From Rickettsiaceae bacterium (GTDB lineage Bacteria > Pseudomonadota > Alphaproteobacteria > Rickettsiales > Rickettsiaceae): a stretch of 6,722 bases of DNA. A program made the translations under genes and the position numbers. Each line of letters starts with the position of its first letter. The stretch's first letter is position 1. Below are positions 1 through 5,900 of this stretch, in pieces. Under the pieces are notes generated by a model that saw only the letters and a program-made list of their open reading frames with translations, searched no databases and was not told the DNA's origin. The stretch covers positions 1-6,722 of the forward strand of contig JAIOYD010000085.1 of assembly GCA_021741285.1 (NCBI GenBank), read 5' to 3'.

Positions 1-25
1 TAATATTTTCTATAGGCATAATTTA

Positions 26-72
26 AAATCCATAAGCTTTATACGCTAATTATACCATTTTCTTATGGATTT
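26..72. repeat. 11-bp inverted repeat downstream of the lpx operon
   Basis: AAATCCATAAG at 26-36 and CTTATGGATTT at 62-72 are perfect reverse complements separated by 25 bp. Read on the minus strand, the second arm runs into TTTTAAATT, so it could act as a weak terminator for the lpx operon, which ends 154 bp away. It also frames a promoter-like -10 in its loop, so it could be an operator instead. No other terminator follows lpxI. Confidence 0.5.
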
Positions 73-77
73 CCTAA
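49..77 (-). promoter_or_regulatory. candidate extended -10 promoter pointing out of the window
   Basis: On the minus strand TGGTATAAT (57-49) is a perfect extended -10 (TGnTATAAT). The hexamer 17 bp upstream, TTAGGA (77-72), matches the -35 consensus at three of six positions. Transcription would start near position 42 and read leftward to a gene outside the window. Confidence 0.4.
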
Positions 78-114
78 GTAGTTTATATAGTAAAATCCCT
101 TGCTAATTCAGCTA

Positions 115-139
115 AAGAGACTTCTGACGAAGAGACTTC
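115..139. repeat. 10-bp direct repeat in the gap after lpxI
   Basis: AAGAGACTTC occurs at 115-124 and 130-139, a 15-bp period. The rest of positions 73-225 shows no gene: several short open stretches can be read across this repeat on both strands, but none has a start and useful length. Confidence 0.5.
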
Positions 140-225
140 AAACGGTTGAAACTAAGTTCATACATGTTTCTATGTCGAAGCTTTTAATTGTTAATTATTC
201 AATAATGCTTTACTATTATAAAATA

Positions 226-1029
226 TTATACCAGCTTCAAGAATAATCCACTTTCGTCTAGTAATTTGTTTGTTTCTTTTGGGTCGATTATTATTACTCC
301 ATTTTTTTCAATAGCGACCCCATTAAATAGATGTTTTGCTAGGAAGAATATTGTGTCTGGTCCTATGACTGGAATATCCAGCCTGGTATCTTGAGAGGAT
401 TTGGACATTTTAACTAAAACACCCCCGGATTCTTTTTTACGTAAAAGATCACACCTTCGAATTAGATTATCTGTTCCTTCTGCTGCTTCTATTCCAAGTA
501 CATGGCCATCGCAGACTATAATAGACTGTCCGACATCCTCATCTCCTAGTGATAGTAGAACTTTTTTGCCAAGTTCTATGTCGGTACAATCTTGGTTTGA
601 AGGAGACTTAAGGGTTAAGATAGAGCTTGGATAGTTGCTTAGTTTTAATATATCCCTGGGTGAGATTATTTTAAATCCCTTAGATTCAACATAGTGTGTA
701 ACTATTCTTAAAATATTGTCGTCCCCAAGAAATTTCTTTTTTAGTATTTGGGCAATCAATAATGACCCAGCCATATCAACTTTCAATGATTTTAAGTCTG
801 GCCGATTTATTCCACCAACAATTATGACATTCTCAACTTTAGACTCCTTAAAGTATTCCAGAATAGCTCCAACCGACCCTAATGCAAACTTTTTACTAAA
901 AGCTACATCTGATATAAAGTCTATATCTAATGCAGCAACATAGCATTTCCCACCGCAAGATGTATATATCTGACTAAGCTCGTGGGGTAAATTACCATTT
1001 CCCGCTATTATTCCCAGTATTGGCAACAT
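226..1029 (-). CDS. lpxI: UDP-2,3-diacylglucosamine pyrophosphatase LpxI
   Basis: LpxI hydrolyses UDP-2,3-diacylglucosamine to lipid X (2,3-diacylglucosamine 1-phosphate) and UMP, the fourth step of lipid A synthesis at the inner face of the inner membrane. It replaces LpxH in alphaproteobacteria. The 267-residue product has the two halves of the family (formerly DUF1009): an N-terminal part opening with LGIIAGNGNLP (residues 4-14) and VIIVGGINRPDLKS (68-81), and a C-terminal part with GDDNILRIVTHYVESKGF (102-119), GIEAAEGTDNLIRR (179-192) and the signature KMSKSSQDTRLDIPVIG (207-223), whose acidic residues D214 and D218 lie in the conserved QDxRxDxP motif. I chose the ATG at 1027-1029 over upstream alternative starts because it begins the conserved MLPxLGIIAG segment. 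It lies 1 nt after the lpxA stop (TAAAATG), so translation is probably coupled. No lpxB follows within the window. Confidence 0.93.
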   Translation of the reverse strand: MLPILGIIAGNGNLPHELSQIYTSCGGKCYVAALDIDFISDVAFSKKFALGSVGAILEYFKESKVENVIIVGGINRPDLKSLKVDMAGSLLIAQILKKKFLGDDNILRIVTHYVESKGFKIISPRDILKLSNYPSSILTLKSPSNQDCTDIELGKKVLLSLGDEDVGQSIIVCDGHVLGIEAAEGTDNLIRRCDLLRKKESGGVLVKMSKSSQDTRLDIPVIGPDTIFFLAKHLFNGVAIEKNGVIIIDPKETNKLLDESGLFLKLV

Positions 1030-1030
1030 T

Positions 1031-1810
1031 TTAAAACCCACAAAAAGTTCTAGATTTATCACTTTGTAGAAATTCTACAATTTCTTGAATAACTTTATTC
1101 TCTGGGTAATTTGCTTTTACAAGTTCAATTCTCTGATTAAATACATGCTTAGAATCGTCGCTAAATATTTCTTTGATGACTTTATTAGCTTCAATTGACT
1201 GGGCTTTGTTAAAACCTCTCCTATTCATTCCAACTAAATTCAAGCCTTCTAAGTGAGCTCTATCGCTAGTAGCGAGGCCGTAAGGTATTAAGTCTCTTAC
1301 CACTGCTGATACTCCGCCTATCATTGTATGAGAGCCAATCCGACAAAATTGCTGTACTGCAGAAAGCCCTCCAATAATCGCAAAATCACCTACTTCAACG
1401 TGGCCAGCTAAACTTACGTAGTTGGCAAAAATTACATTATTACCAACTTTGCAGTTATGAGCAATATGCACACCAACCATAAACAAACAGTTATCACCAA
1501 TAATAGTTGCCATAGTGCCTTCAGAGGTTCCATGCTGGATGGTTACGTACTCTCTGATAGTATTGTTCTTACCAATAATTATTTCTGAATCTTCCCCGTT
1601 ATATTTAAGAGTTTGCGGATATGAAAGTGAAGCAAATGGATATATCTTTGTTCCTTCACCAATTGTCACTCTTCCTTCCGTAACTATATGAGATTTAAAC
1701 TGTACATTGTCACCAATAACTGCTCCATCTCCAATAATACAATATGGGCCTATTTCAACGTTCTTACCGAGCTTGACATTTGTACCAACTATCGCTGTTT
1801 TATGAATCAT
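1031..1810 (-). CDS. lpxA: UDP-N-acetylglucosamine acyltransferase LpxA
   Basis: LpxA moves a 3-hydroxyacyl chain from acyl carrier protein to the 3-OH of UDP-GlcNAc, the first step of lipid A synthesis in the cytoplasm. The 259-residue product (E. coli has 262) starts with left-handed parallel beta-helix hexapeptide repeats (residues about 3-175, for example NVEIGP, CIIGDG, AVIGDN) and ends in an alpha-helical domain with the NRRGF motif (196-200). The active-site stretch VHIAHNC has H115 and H118, matching E. coli His122 and catalytic His125; H137 matches His144. The position of E. coli His160 is Q153 (AVQQF instead of AVHQF). G166 matches E. coli Gly173, the residue that sets the acyl-chain ruler, which would fit a long hydroxyacyl chain by inference. 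The ATG at 1810 follows the fabZ stop by 6 nt. No clear Shine-Dalgarno is visible, so coupling to fabZ is likely. Confidence 0.96.
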   Translation of the reverse strand: MIHKTAIVGTNVKLGKNVEIGPYCIIGDGAVIGDNVQFKSHIVTEGRVTIGEGTKIYPFASLSYPQTLKYNGEDSEIIIGKNNTIREYVTIQHGTSEGTMATIIGDNCLFMVGVHIAHNCKVGNNVIFANYVSLAGHVEVGDFAIIGGLSAVQQFCRIGSHTMIGGVSAVVRDLIPYGLATSDRAHLEGLNLVGMNRRGFNKAQSIEANKVIKEIFSDDSKHVFNQRIELVKANYPENKVIQEIVEFLQSDKSRTFCGF

Positions 1811-1816
1811 AATTAT

Positions 1817-2260
1817 TTATTGACTAGATTTTTCTTTTACCATAGCTGTGAACAGAGTTTCTGCAGCAATGTTTCCATCCACTTCTGAGCGAGCTTTAAA
1901 TTTCCATACTGGCCCACGATTTTGTATAATACTTGCATACATGACTATTGTATCACCAGGTTCAACGATTTTACGGAATTTAGTTTCTTCAATGGACATA
2001 AAAAATACTTCTTTATCTTTTGTACTTTTCATCGATTTTGCTACTAATACTGCAGCTAGCTGTGCCATAGCCTCGATAATCAATACTCCTGGCATTACTG
2101 GACGATCTGGAAAATGCCCTGTAAATTGGGGTTCGTTTATTGTAACATTTTTTATACCAACTATCGACTCATTCAATGTTATGGAAGTTACTCGATCTAC
2201 CAACAAGAATGGATATCGATGCGGAATTATCGACATTATTTCATTTATATCAATTTTCAT
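1817..2260 (-). CDS. fabZ: 3-hydroxyacyl-ACP dehydratase FabZ
   Basis: FabZ removes water from 3-hydroxyacyl-ACP to give trans-2-enoyl-ACP in the type II fatty acid elongation cycle. It competes with LpxA and LpxD for the same hydroxyacyl-ACP pool, which is the usual explanation for its place in this operon. The 147-residue product is normal length and is a single hot-dog fold. The catalytic pair is visible in [21 protein letters not shown]49 and E63, the same numbers as in Pseudomonas aeruginosa FabZ. The N-terminal [12 protein letters not shown] motif (residues 12-23) is also intact. The ATG at 2260 overlaps the lpxD stop by four bases (ATGA), and an AAAGGA Shine-Dalgarno lies just upstream within the lpxD end. 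Start choice is therefore firm and translation is coupled to lpxD. Confidence 0.97.
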   Translation of the reverse strand: MKIDINEIMSIIPHRYPFLLVDRVTSITLNESIVGIKNVTINEPQFTGHFPDRPVMPGVLIIEAMAQLAAVLVAKSMKSTKDKEVFFMSIEETKFRKIVEPGDTIVMYASIIQNRGPVWKFKARSEVDGNIAAETLFTAMVKEKSSQ

Positions 2261-3279
2261 TTTCCTTTGCCCTTAACTAGTTTTTTCATTATAATTGATT
2301 GCCTATGCCAATCTCTTATTGGAACAGCTGGAGTTCCGCCCATTATTCCAGGCTCTTTTATATCCTGAATAACCCCTCCTTGGCCAGCAATTTGTACTCC
2401 ATCTGTAATAGTAATGTGTCCAGCTACGCCAACTTGGCCTCCCAGTGCACAGTAAGATCCTATCGTGCTGCTGCCAGCTATCCCTACTTGAGCAACAAGT
2501 ATTGCTCCTTTTTTAATGTGAGCATTGTGACCAATTTGAACTAAATTATCAATCCTGCAAAAATCTTCGATAATAGTATCATTCATTGAACCACGATCAA
2601 TGCAGGAATTAGCGCCAATTTCTACATCATTACCAATAATAACTCTGCCAATATGGTATATTTTTTTATGAACTCCTTTATCTGTGGCAAACCCAAAACC
2701 ATCTTGTCCTATTCTTGCTCCGGAAAGTATTACTACATCATTACCAATTATAGCATGGCTTATTGATACATTTGAGTCAATTCTTGCCCTAGAACCAATC
2801 TTTACCCCAAAATCTATAAAAGTTCCAGATTCAATGACACTGTCATTGCCTATTTCAACTTCATCTTCTATTACGACATTATGGCCTATATAGCAGTTGT
2901 TTCCTATCTTTGCAGAAGAGGAAACATAAGCAGAAGGCATTATTTTTAATACGATGCGGCGAGAGCTCGAATAGAACAAGTCAAGAGCCTTGGCGTATGC
3001 GTAATATGGGTTATGGGCTCTAAGAAGTATGATGTTTTTTATAGAATTGTTTTCAAAATCATAAGGCACTATGCACGCGCCCGCCTTACTTGATTTATAA
3101 TCCTCAATGTACTTTTTATTGCTTAAGAAGCTTAGGTCTGATGACTTAGCTTCTGATAAAGATTTTATTTCATAAAATTCTTTTTCTGTATCAGCTTTTG
3201 AAATCTCGCAGCCAATAGAAGTTGCAATTTTTTGTAGTGTATGTGGACCAGAGTTGGCATAAAAATTTTTTTCTGACAT
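2257..3279 (-). CDS. lpxD: UDP-3-O-acylglucosamine N-acyltransferase LpxD
   Basis: LpxD adds the second hydroxyacyl chain, at the 2-amino group, to UDP-3-O-acylglucosamine, the third step of lipid A synthesis. The 340-residue protein (E. coli 341) has an N-terminal uridine-binding domain (about residues 15-105, with [11 protein letters not shown] at 47-57) and a left-handed beta-helix from about 115 to 300 made of hexapeptides such as AKIGNN, VEIGND and VIIGND. The active-site histidine is H251 in [11 protein letters not shown], matching E. coli His239, and [10 protein letters not shown] (191-200) is the conserved loop. The tail [14 protein letters not shown] (323-336) resembles rickettsial LpxD from memory. 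The ATG at 3279 follows a weak AAAGAGAAA ribosome site. It is the first gene of the lpxD-fabZ-lpxA-lpxI operon, and its stop overlaps the fabZ start. No bamA gene precedes it, unlike in many other proteobacteria. Confidence 0.96.
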   Translation of the reverse strand: MSEKNFYANSGPHTLQKIATSIGCEISKADTEKEFYEIKSLSEAKSSDLSFLSNKKYIEDYKSSKAGACIVPYDFENNSIKNIILLRAHNPYYAYAKALDLFYSSSRRIVLKIMPSAYVSSSAKIGNNCYIGHNVVIEDEVEIGNDSVIESGTFIDFGVKIGSRARIDSNVSISHAIIGNDVVILSGARIGQDGFGFATDKGVHKKIYHIGRVIIGNDVEIGANSCIDRGSMNDTIIEDFCRIDNLVQIGHNAHIKKGAILVAQVGIAGSSTIGSYCALGGQVGVAGHITITDGVQIAGQGGVIQDIKEPGIMGGTPAVPIRDWHRQSIIMKKLVKGKGK

Positions 3280-3303
3280 TTATTTTCTCTTTAGTAGCGC
3301 ATA

Positions 3304-3328
3304 ATAACCTGACTTTGACTAAGGTTAT
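3304..3328 (-). repeat. small inverted repeat in the lpxD leader
   Basis: A perfect 7-bp inverted repeat, ATAACCT at 3304-3310 and AGGTTAT at 3322-3328, has an 11-nt loop. If the candidate lpxD promoter is real, the repeat would sit at the very 5' end of the mRNA, where a stem-loop could stabilise the transcript. It has no T tract and is not a terminator for this strand. It could be chance. Confidence 0.35.
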
Positions 3329-3334
3329 CTCAAC

Positions 3335-3361
3335 ATTATATTGGAGTAAATTGAATATCAA
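3335..3361 (-). promoter_or_regulatory. candidate promoter for the lpxD operon
   Basis: Read on the minus strand there is a perfect -10 TATAAT (3340-3335) and a TTGATA -35-like hexamer (3361-3356), separated by 15 bp, which is slightly short. Transcription would begin near 3328, giving a leader of about 48 nt before the lpxD start. It is the only well-formed -10 close to lpxD on this strand, but promoter-like hexamers are common in AT-rich DNA. Confidence 0.4.
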
Positions 3362-3600
3362 AGGTATTTATATGCTTTAGATATATAATGTTTACCGGAG
3401 TTCACAGGTAAGTAATCTAGCAACGCCTTAAGCACAATGTCTATAAGATAGGTAATATTGAAATAACACCAGGATACAACAGTCAATAACAAAAAGATCT
3501 TATCCTTCTAAGGATTCTTGACTAAGAACCGTATAGTAAATACGCTTAAATTAATCGCTATGATTAACGCTGCAAAGAATTTTATAATGGGTTGTATAAT
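3358..3600 (-). pseudogene. possible remnant of a small membrane-protein gene
   Basis: One minus-strand frame is open for 30 codons (3600-3511), hits a TAG at 3510-3508, and continues open for 49 codons to a TGA at 3360-3358. Together the two parts would encode about 79 residues. The part after the TAG reads as a hydrophobic stretch (FLLLTVVSWCYFNITYLIDI) followed by a polar end with LLDYLPVNSGKHYISKAYK, a composition that looks protein-like rather than like random AT-rich translation. The part before the TAG also contains a hydrophobic run (FFAALIIAINLSVF). There is no ATG, and another TAG lies at 3603-3601. I do not recognise the family. It may be a gene broken by a nonsense mutation, a short gene with a TTG start after the TAG, or chance. 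Confidence 0.33.
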
Positions 3601-3622
3601 CTATAAAAATTTTAGAGTTGAT

Positions 3623-3651
3623 TTGCTAGAATTAAAACTAACGATTATATT
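3623..3651 (+). promoter_or_regulatory. candidate promoter of the lipoprotein gene
   Basis: A TTGCTA -35-like hexamer (3623-3628) is followed after exactly 17 bp by TATATT (3646-3651). Transcription would start near 3658, leaving a leader of about 36 nt before the ATG at 3694. The spacing is ideal and the hexamers are fair matches to the sigma-70 consensus. Confidence 0.45.
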
Positions 3652-3693
3652 ATATAAACTGGTTATTTGTTAATTTATAAAATAGAAAATATT

Positions 3694-4035
3694 ATGTCAA
3701 AAATTGCAAAATTATTAGCTTTGTCAGTTCTTCTTGCGGGATGTGATGGTATATACCATCAACATAAGCATAAATATCCGCATACTGACCCTATTGAAAA
3801 TCCAGCTGATCAAGCTGCCGCAGAACATCATAAGCACAATCATCATGGCCACCATAAACATGATGCAAAGATGGAATCTAACCATTCTCACAAGCATCAT
3901 AAACATGATGCAAAAGGGGGGGAGAACATTGAAAATCAAGTTACAAAGAATGTTATTAATCACTCAAATAATGTAGCAAAGGATGCAGCTAATACTGCTT
4001 CAGCTGTATCAACAGGAGCAAAAAACATAAAATAA
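3694..4035 (+). CDS. small histidine-rich lipoprotein
   Basis: I do not recognise this as a named family. The 113-residue product begins with a lipoprotein signal peptide: MSKIAK, a hydrophobic core, and the lipobox LLAGC, which puts the lipidated cysteine at C17. The 97-residue mature part contains 18 histidines, mostly in a region (precursor residues about 22-71) built from KH, HH and HKH units and including HHKHDAK twice (53-59 and 68-74). The last 35 residues (AKDAANTASAVSTGAKNIK at the end) are His-poor, Ala/Asn-rich and may form an amphipathic helix. The residue after the cysteine is Asp, which in enterobacteria keeps lipoproteins in the inner membrane; whether that rule holds here is unknown. 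Metal binding or buffering is inference from composition. I chose the ATG at 3694 over an upstream TTG because it gives a clean signal peptide. The Shine-Dalgarno is poor. The gene is a single unit with its own promoter candidate and terminator. Confidence 0.82.
   Translation: MSKIAKLLALSVLLAGCDGIYHQHKHKYPHTDPIENPADQAAAEHHKHNHHGHHKHDAKMESNHSHKHHKHDAKGGENIENQVTKNVINHSNNVAKDAANTASAVSTGAKNIK
3853..3914 (+). repeat. 17-bp direct repeat within the His-rich region
   Basis: The 17-mer CATAAACATGATGCAAA occurs at 3853-3869 and again at 3898-3914, exactly 45 bp (15 codons) apart, and encodes the two HKHDAK copies. Exact DNA identity, including third codon positions, suggests a recent internal duplication rather than only selection on the protein. 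Confidence 0.8.
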
Positions 4036-4081
4036 TCCACTATACATCTTTGAAAAAGAGAAATACTATTTAGTGTCGTAT

Positions 4082-4123
4082 AAAGCCATCTTGAATTATT
4101 TCAGGGTGGCTTTGTTATAATTT
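4082..4123 (+). terminator. rho-independent terminator after the lipoprotein gene
   Basis: A 14-bp stem pairs 4082-4095 (AAAGCCATCTTGAA) with 4100-4113 (TTCAGGGTGGCTTT), with two G-U pairs and a TTAT loop. It is followed by a T-rich stretch (GTTATAATTT). It lies 46 nt after the lipoprotein stop. It is by far the best terminator in the window and isolates this gene from birA. Confidence 0.85.
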
Positions 4124-4151
4124 GTGGCATCCAAGTTTCAGAAAGTTTTAT

Positions 4152-4168
4152 ACTAAAATATTTTTAGT
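4152..4168. repeat. 17-bp palindrome upstream of birA
   Basis: ACTAAAA (4152-4158) and TTTTAGT (4162-4168) form a perfect 7-bp inverted repeat around TAT. It overlaps a -10-like TATACT at 4149-4154, about 100 bp before birA. It could be a regulatory site or chance in AT-rich DNA. It does not resemble the E. coli BirA operator, whose half sites are about 16 bp apart. The stem is almost GC-free, so it is a poor terminator. Confidence 0.35.
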
Positions 4169-4261
4169 TTATTTCATCTAATGGTATGGTTTCATTCAGG
4201 TATATTGCTTAAAGATTTGCACTTCTTCTAATTAACGATAAACACAAACTCAAATAAAAGT

Positions 4262-5245
4262 ATGAAAGATACAAATGAAAAATTGATTGAAATTTGTAAT
4301 ATACTTAATGATTTAAATTTTCATGATGGTACATCAATAGGAGAAAAACTTAAGATATCTCGTACTGCTGTGTGGAAATGGGTTAGTAAACTTCAATCTT
4401 ATGGCATTGAAGTAACAAAAGTAAAGGGCAAAGGCTATTTGTTAAAAGAGCCTTTAATTCTACTTGATTCAAAGAAAATTAGAAGCTTATTAAAATCTAA
4501 GAACTTTACTATAGATATAGTTGAATCAATTGACTCAACCAATAACTATTTAAATAACCATGATAAATCTGCAATTCCTCATATATGTATCGCCGAGCAT
4601 CAAACTAGTGGTAGAGGTAGGTTCTCAAGAAATTGGTACTCTCCATTTGGTAAAAATATCTACTTTTCTATGCAATATTCTATAAAACAAGATATTAGCC
4701 AGCTAGGCGGACTCAGCCTAGCTATAGGAACCATAGCTTGCAGGGCAATAGAAAAGGCTTGCAAATTACCTAATTGCCTTATGCTTAAGTGGCCAAATGA
4801 TATTATGTATAATGGCAAAAAACTAGCCGGAGTACTAATAGAAATAAGAGCTGAGGTTAATGGTAATTGCTCTGTAATAGTTGGTGTGGGAATCAATGTT
4901 AATATGCCAAATACAAGCCAAGTCAATTTTAAGCATGAGTGGGCCTCTATAATGCAGATTACCGGCACATCTCAAGATCGTAATAATATGTGTGCAGTCT
5001 TAATTGATAAACTAATTCTGGGAACAGAACAGTATCTTATTACTGGCTTCAAAAGTTATATGCCAGAATGGAAAAAGAGGGATAATTTATTTGGCAAAAT
5101 GATTCAGCTTCATGATGGTCACGAGATTTTTAAGGGCACAGCAGCAGGGGTAGATGTACATGGGCATTTATTAATTAATCTTGAAAACAATATGAAAAAA
5201 GCGTTTTCAGCTGGTGAAGCAACATTGCTCAAAGAAAATACCTAA
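4262..5245 (+). CDS. birA: bifunctional biotin ligase / biotin operon repressor BirA
   Basis: BirA makes biotinyl-5'-AMP from biotin and ATP and attaches biotin to the lysine of carrier proteins such as the acetyl-CoA carboxylase subunit. In the E. coli type it also represses the bio operon. The 327-residue product (E. coli 321) has all three domains: a winged helix-turn-helix (about 5-62, with GEKLKISRTAVWKWVSKL and the wing KVKGKGYLL), the catalytic domain (about 80-270, with DSTNNYL at 91-97, the biotin-loop TSGRGR at 115-120, KWPND at 176-180 and KKLAGVLIE at 186-194, where K187 matches E. coli Lys183), and a C-terminal SH3-like domain (about 275-327). F121 stands where E. coli has Arg119. 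The N-terminal MKD and many other stretches resemble gammaproteobacterial BirA. The 3' end overlaps the end of convergent bioD by 17 bp. No convincing promoter is seen; TTGCTT (4205-4210) with TAATTA (4229-4234) is a weak candidate. Confidence 0.95.
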   Translation: MKDTNEKLIEICNILNDLNFHDGTSIGEKLKISRTAVWKWVSKLQSYGIEVTKVKGKGYLLKEPLILLDSKKIRSLLKSKNFTIDIVESIDSTNNYLNNHDKSAIPHICIAEHQTSGRGRFSRNWYSPFGKNIYFSMQYSIKQDISQLGGLSLAIGTIACRAIEKACKLPNCLMLKWPNDIMYNGKKLAGVLIEIRAEVNGNCSVIVGVGINVNMPNTSQVNFKHEWASIMQITGTSQDRNNMCAVLIDKLILGTEQYLITGFKSYMPEWKKRDNLFGKMIQLHDGHEIFKGTAAGVDVHGHLLINLENNMKKAFSAGEATLLKENT

Positions 5246-5900
5246 ATATTGGTTCAAGGTTTAAATGATCTAATTTATGCCCATATGGAACTATACCTAA
5301 GCATGGAGCTGCGAGTAAAGATTTAAGACTTTCTATATTTTCGCTCATTGCTTGCATATTCGGATCTATACAATTTCCTATCCAACCAATAAAAGGTAAT
5401 TTTGCCTCTTTAATGGCTAGAGCTGTTAAAATTGAATGATTTAAGCAACCTAGTTTTAAACCCACTACTAAAATAACAGGGAGTTTCATTGAAGTTATTA
5501 CATCAGACATAAGTTCATATTCATTAATTGGTGTATACCAACCGCCTACTCCTTCAATGAGGGTTATGTCTGAAGGTATTTTAAGCATTCTTAAAATAGC
5601 TAGCTTTGTCTTTTTCTTTGTTAGAAGATAATTTTCTTGTTTAGCAGCAATATGGGGGGCAATAGGTTGTTCAAAAGAAAATGGATTAACTAGATGATAA
5701 CTTACCTTAACCGAAGATGCTCTCATAAGATTAATAGCATCCTGATTAATAAGCATGTCATTTTCTTTTTTACATCCGGAAGCTAATGGCTTCATACCTA
5801 ATGTGGCTAATCCAAGCTTACTGAATTCTTCTAATAAGCAGACGCTAATATGAGTTTTACCGACGTTAGTATCAGTACCAGTAATAAATAATTTAATCAT
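5229..5900 (-). CDS. bioD: dethiobiotin synthetase BioD
   Basis: BioD closes the ureido ring of 7,8-diaminopelargonate with CO2 and ATP to give dethiobiotin, the penultimate step of biotin synthesis. The 223-residue product (E. coli 225) has the P-loop GTDTNVGKTH (residues 8-17), the substrate lysine and serine motif MKPLASG (36-42, K37 and S41), QDAINLMRASS, the VNPFSFEQPIAPH stretch, the LIEGVGGWYTP motif and the C-terminal VGLKLGCLNHS stretch, so it looks complete. I chose the ATG at 5898-5900 rather than an upstream TTG because it starts directly at the conserved MIKLFITGTDT. This start lies inside the end of bioC (8-nt overlap, ATGATTAA), with no properly spaced Shine-Dalgarno, so translation probably depends on re-initiation after bioC. 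It converges on birA with overlapping ends. Confidence 0.95.
   Translation of the reverse strand: MIKLFITGTDTNVGKTHISVCLLEEFSKLGLATLGMKPLASGCKKENDMLINQDAINLMRASSVKVSYHLVNPFSFEQPIAPHIAAKQENYLLTKKKTKLAILRMLKIPSDITLIEGVGGWYTPINEYELMSDVITSMKLPVILVVGLKLGCLNHSILTALAIKEAKLPFIGWIGNCIDPNMQAMSENIESLKSLLAAPCLGIVPYGHKLDHLNLEPIFRYFL

Larger units (their letters stand above)
3280..3693. other. 414-bp gap between lpxD and the lipoprotein gene
   Basis: This is the divergent intergenic space between lpxD (minus) and the lipoprotein gene (plus). I see no tRNA or other RNA gene in it. It contains the candidate lpxD promoter and leader hairpin, a possible decayed minus-strand reading frame (3358-3600), a small dyad ATCCTT-CT-AAGGAT at 3502-3515, and the candidate promoter of the lipoprotein gene. 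Two further TATAAT strings on the plus strand (3583-3588 and 3595-3600) have no fitting -35. Confidence 0.6.

Noticed and set aside
73..225. Short protein-like stretches, such as EVSLAELARDFTI on the minus strand and NSAKETSDEETS on the plus strand
   Set aside because: Both are about 20 codons, lack start codons and are created by the same 15-bp-period direct repeat. They cannot both be genes and neither is long enough to support.
1848..2276. A 142-codon open frame on the plus strand opposite fabZ
   Set aside because: It lies antisense to a clear fabZ with intact catalytic residues and shows no family resemblance, so it is a shadow frame. The same applies to plus-strand frames opposite lpxI, lpxA and lpxD, and minus-strand frames opposite birA and the lipoprotein gene.
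3280..3693. A possible tRNA or small RNA in the long gap
   Set aside because: No cloverleaf, no CCA-like end and no terminator-ended hairpin could be found. The dyad at 3502-3515 has a two-base loop and no T tract.
3667..3693. An upstream TTG start for the lipoprotein, adding nine residues
   Set aside because: The added residues are polar and charged and would spoil the signal peptide. The ATG at 3694 gives a standard one.
3838..3914. The repeats in the lipoprotein gene as a CRISPR-like array
   Set aside because: There are only two copies, in frame with the protein and encoding its His-rich motif.
3734..3976. An 80-codon frame in the +1 frame of the lipoprotein gene
   Set aside because: It exists because repetitive CAT/AAG codons stay open in another frame. 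Its translation is low-complexity, and the lipoprotein frame has a signal peptide and lipobox.
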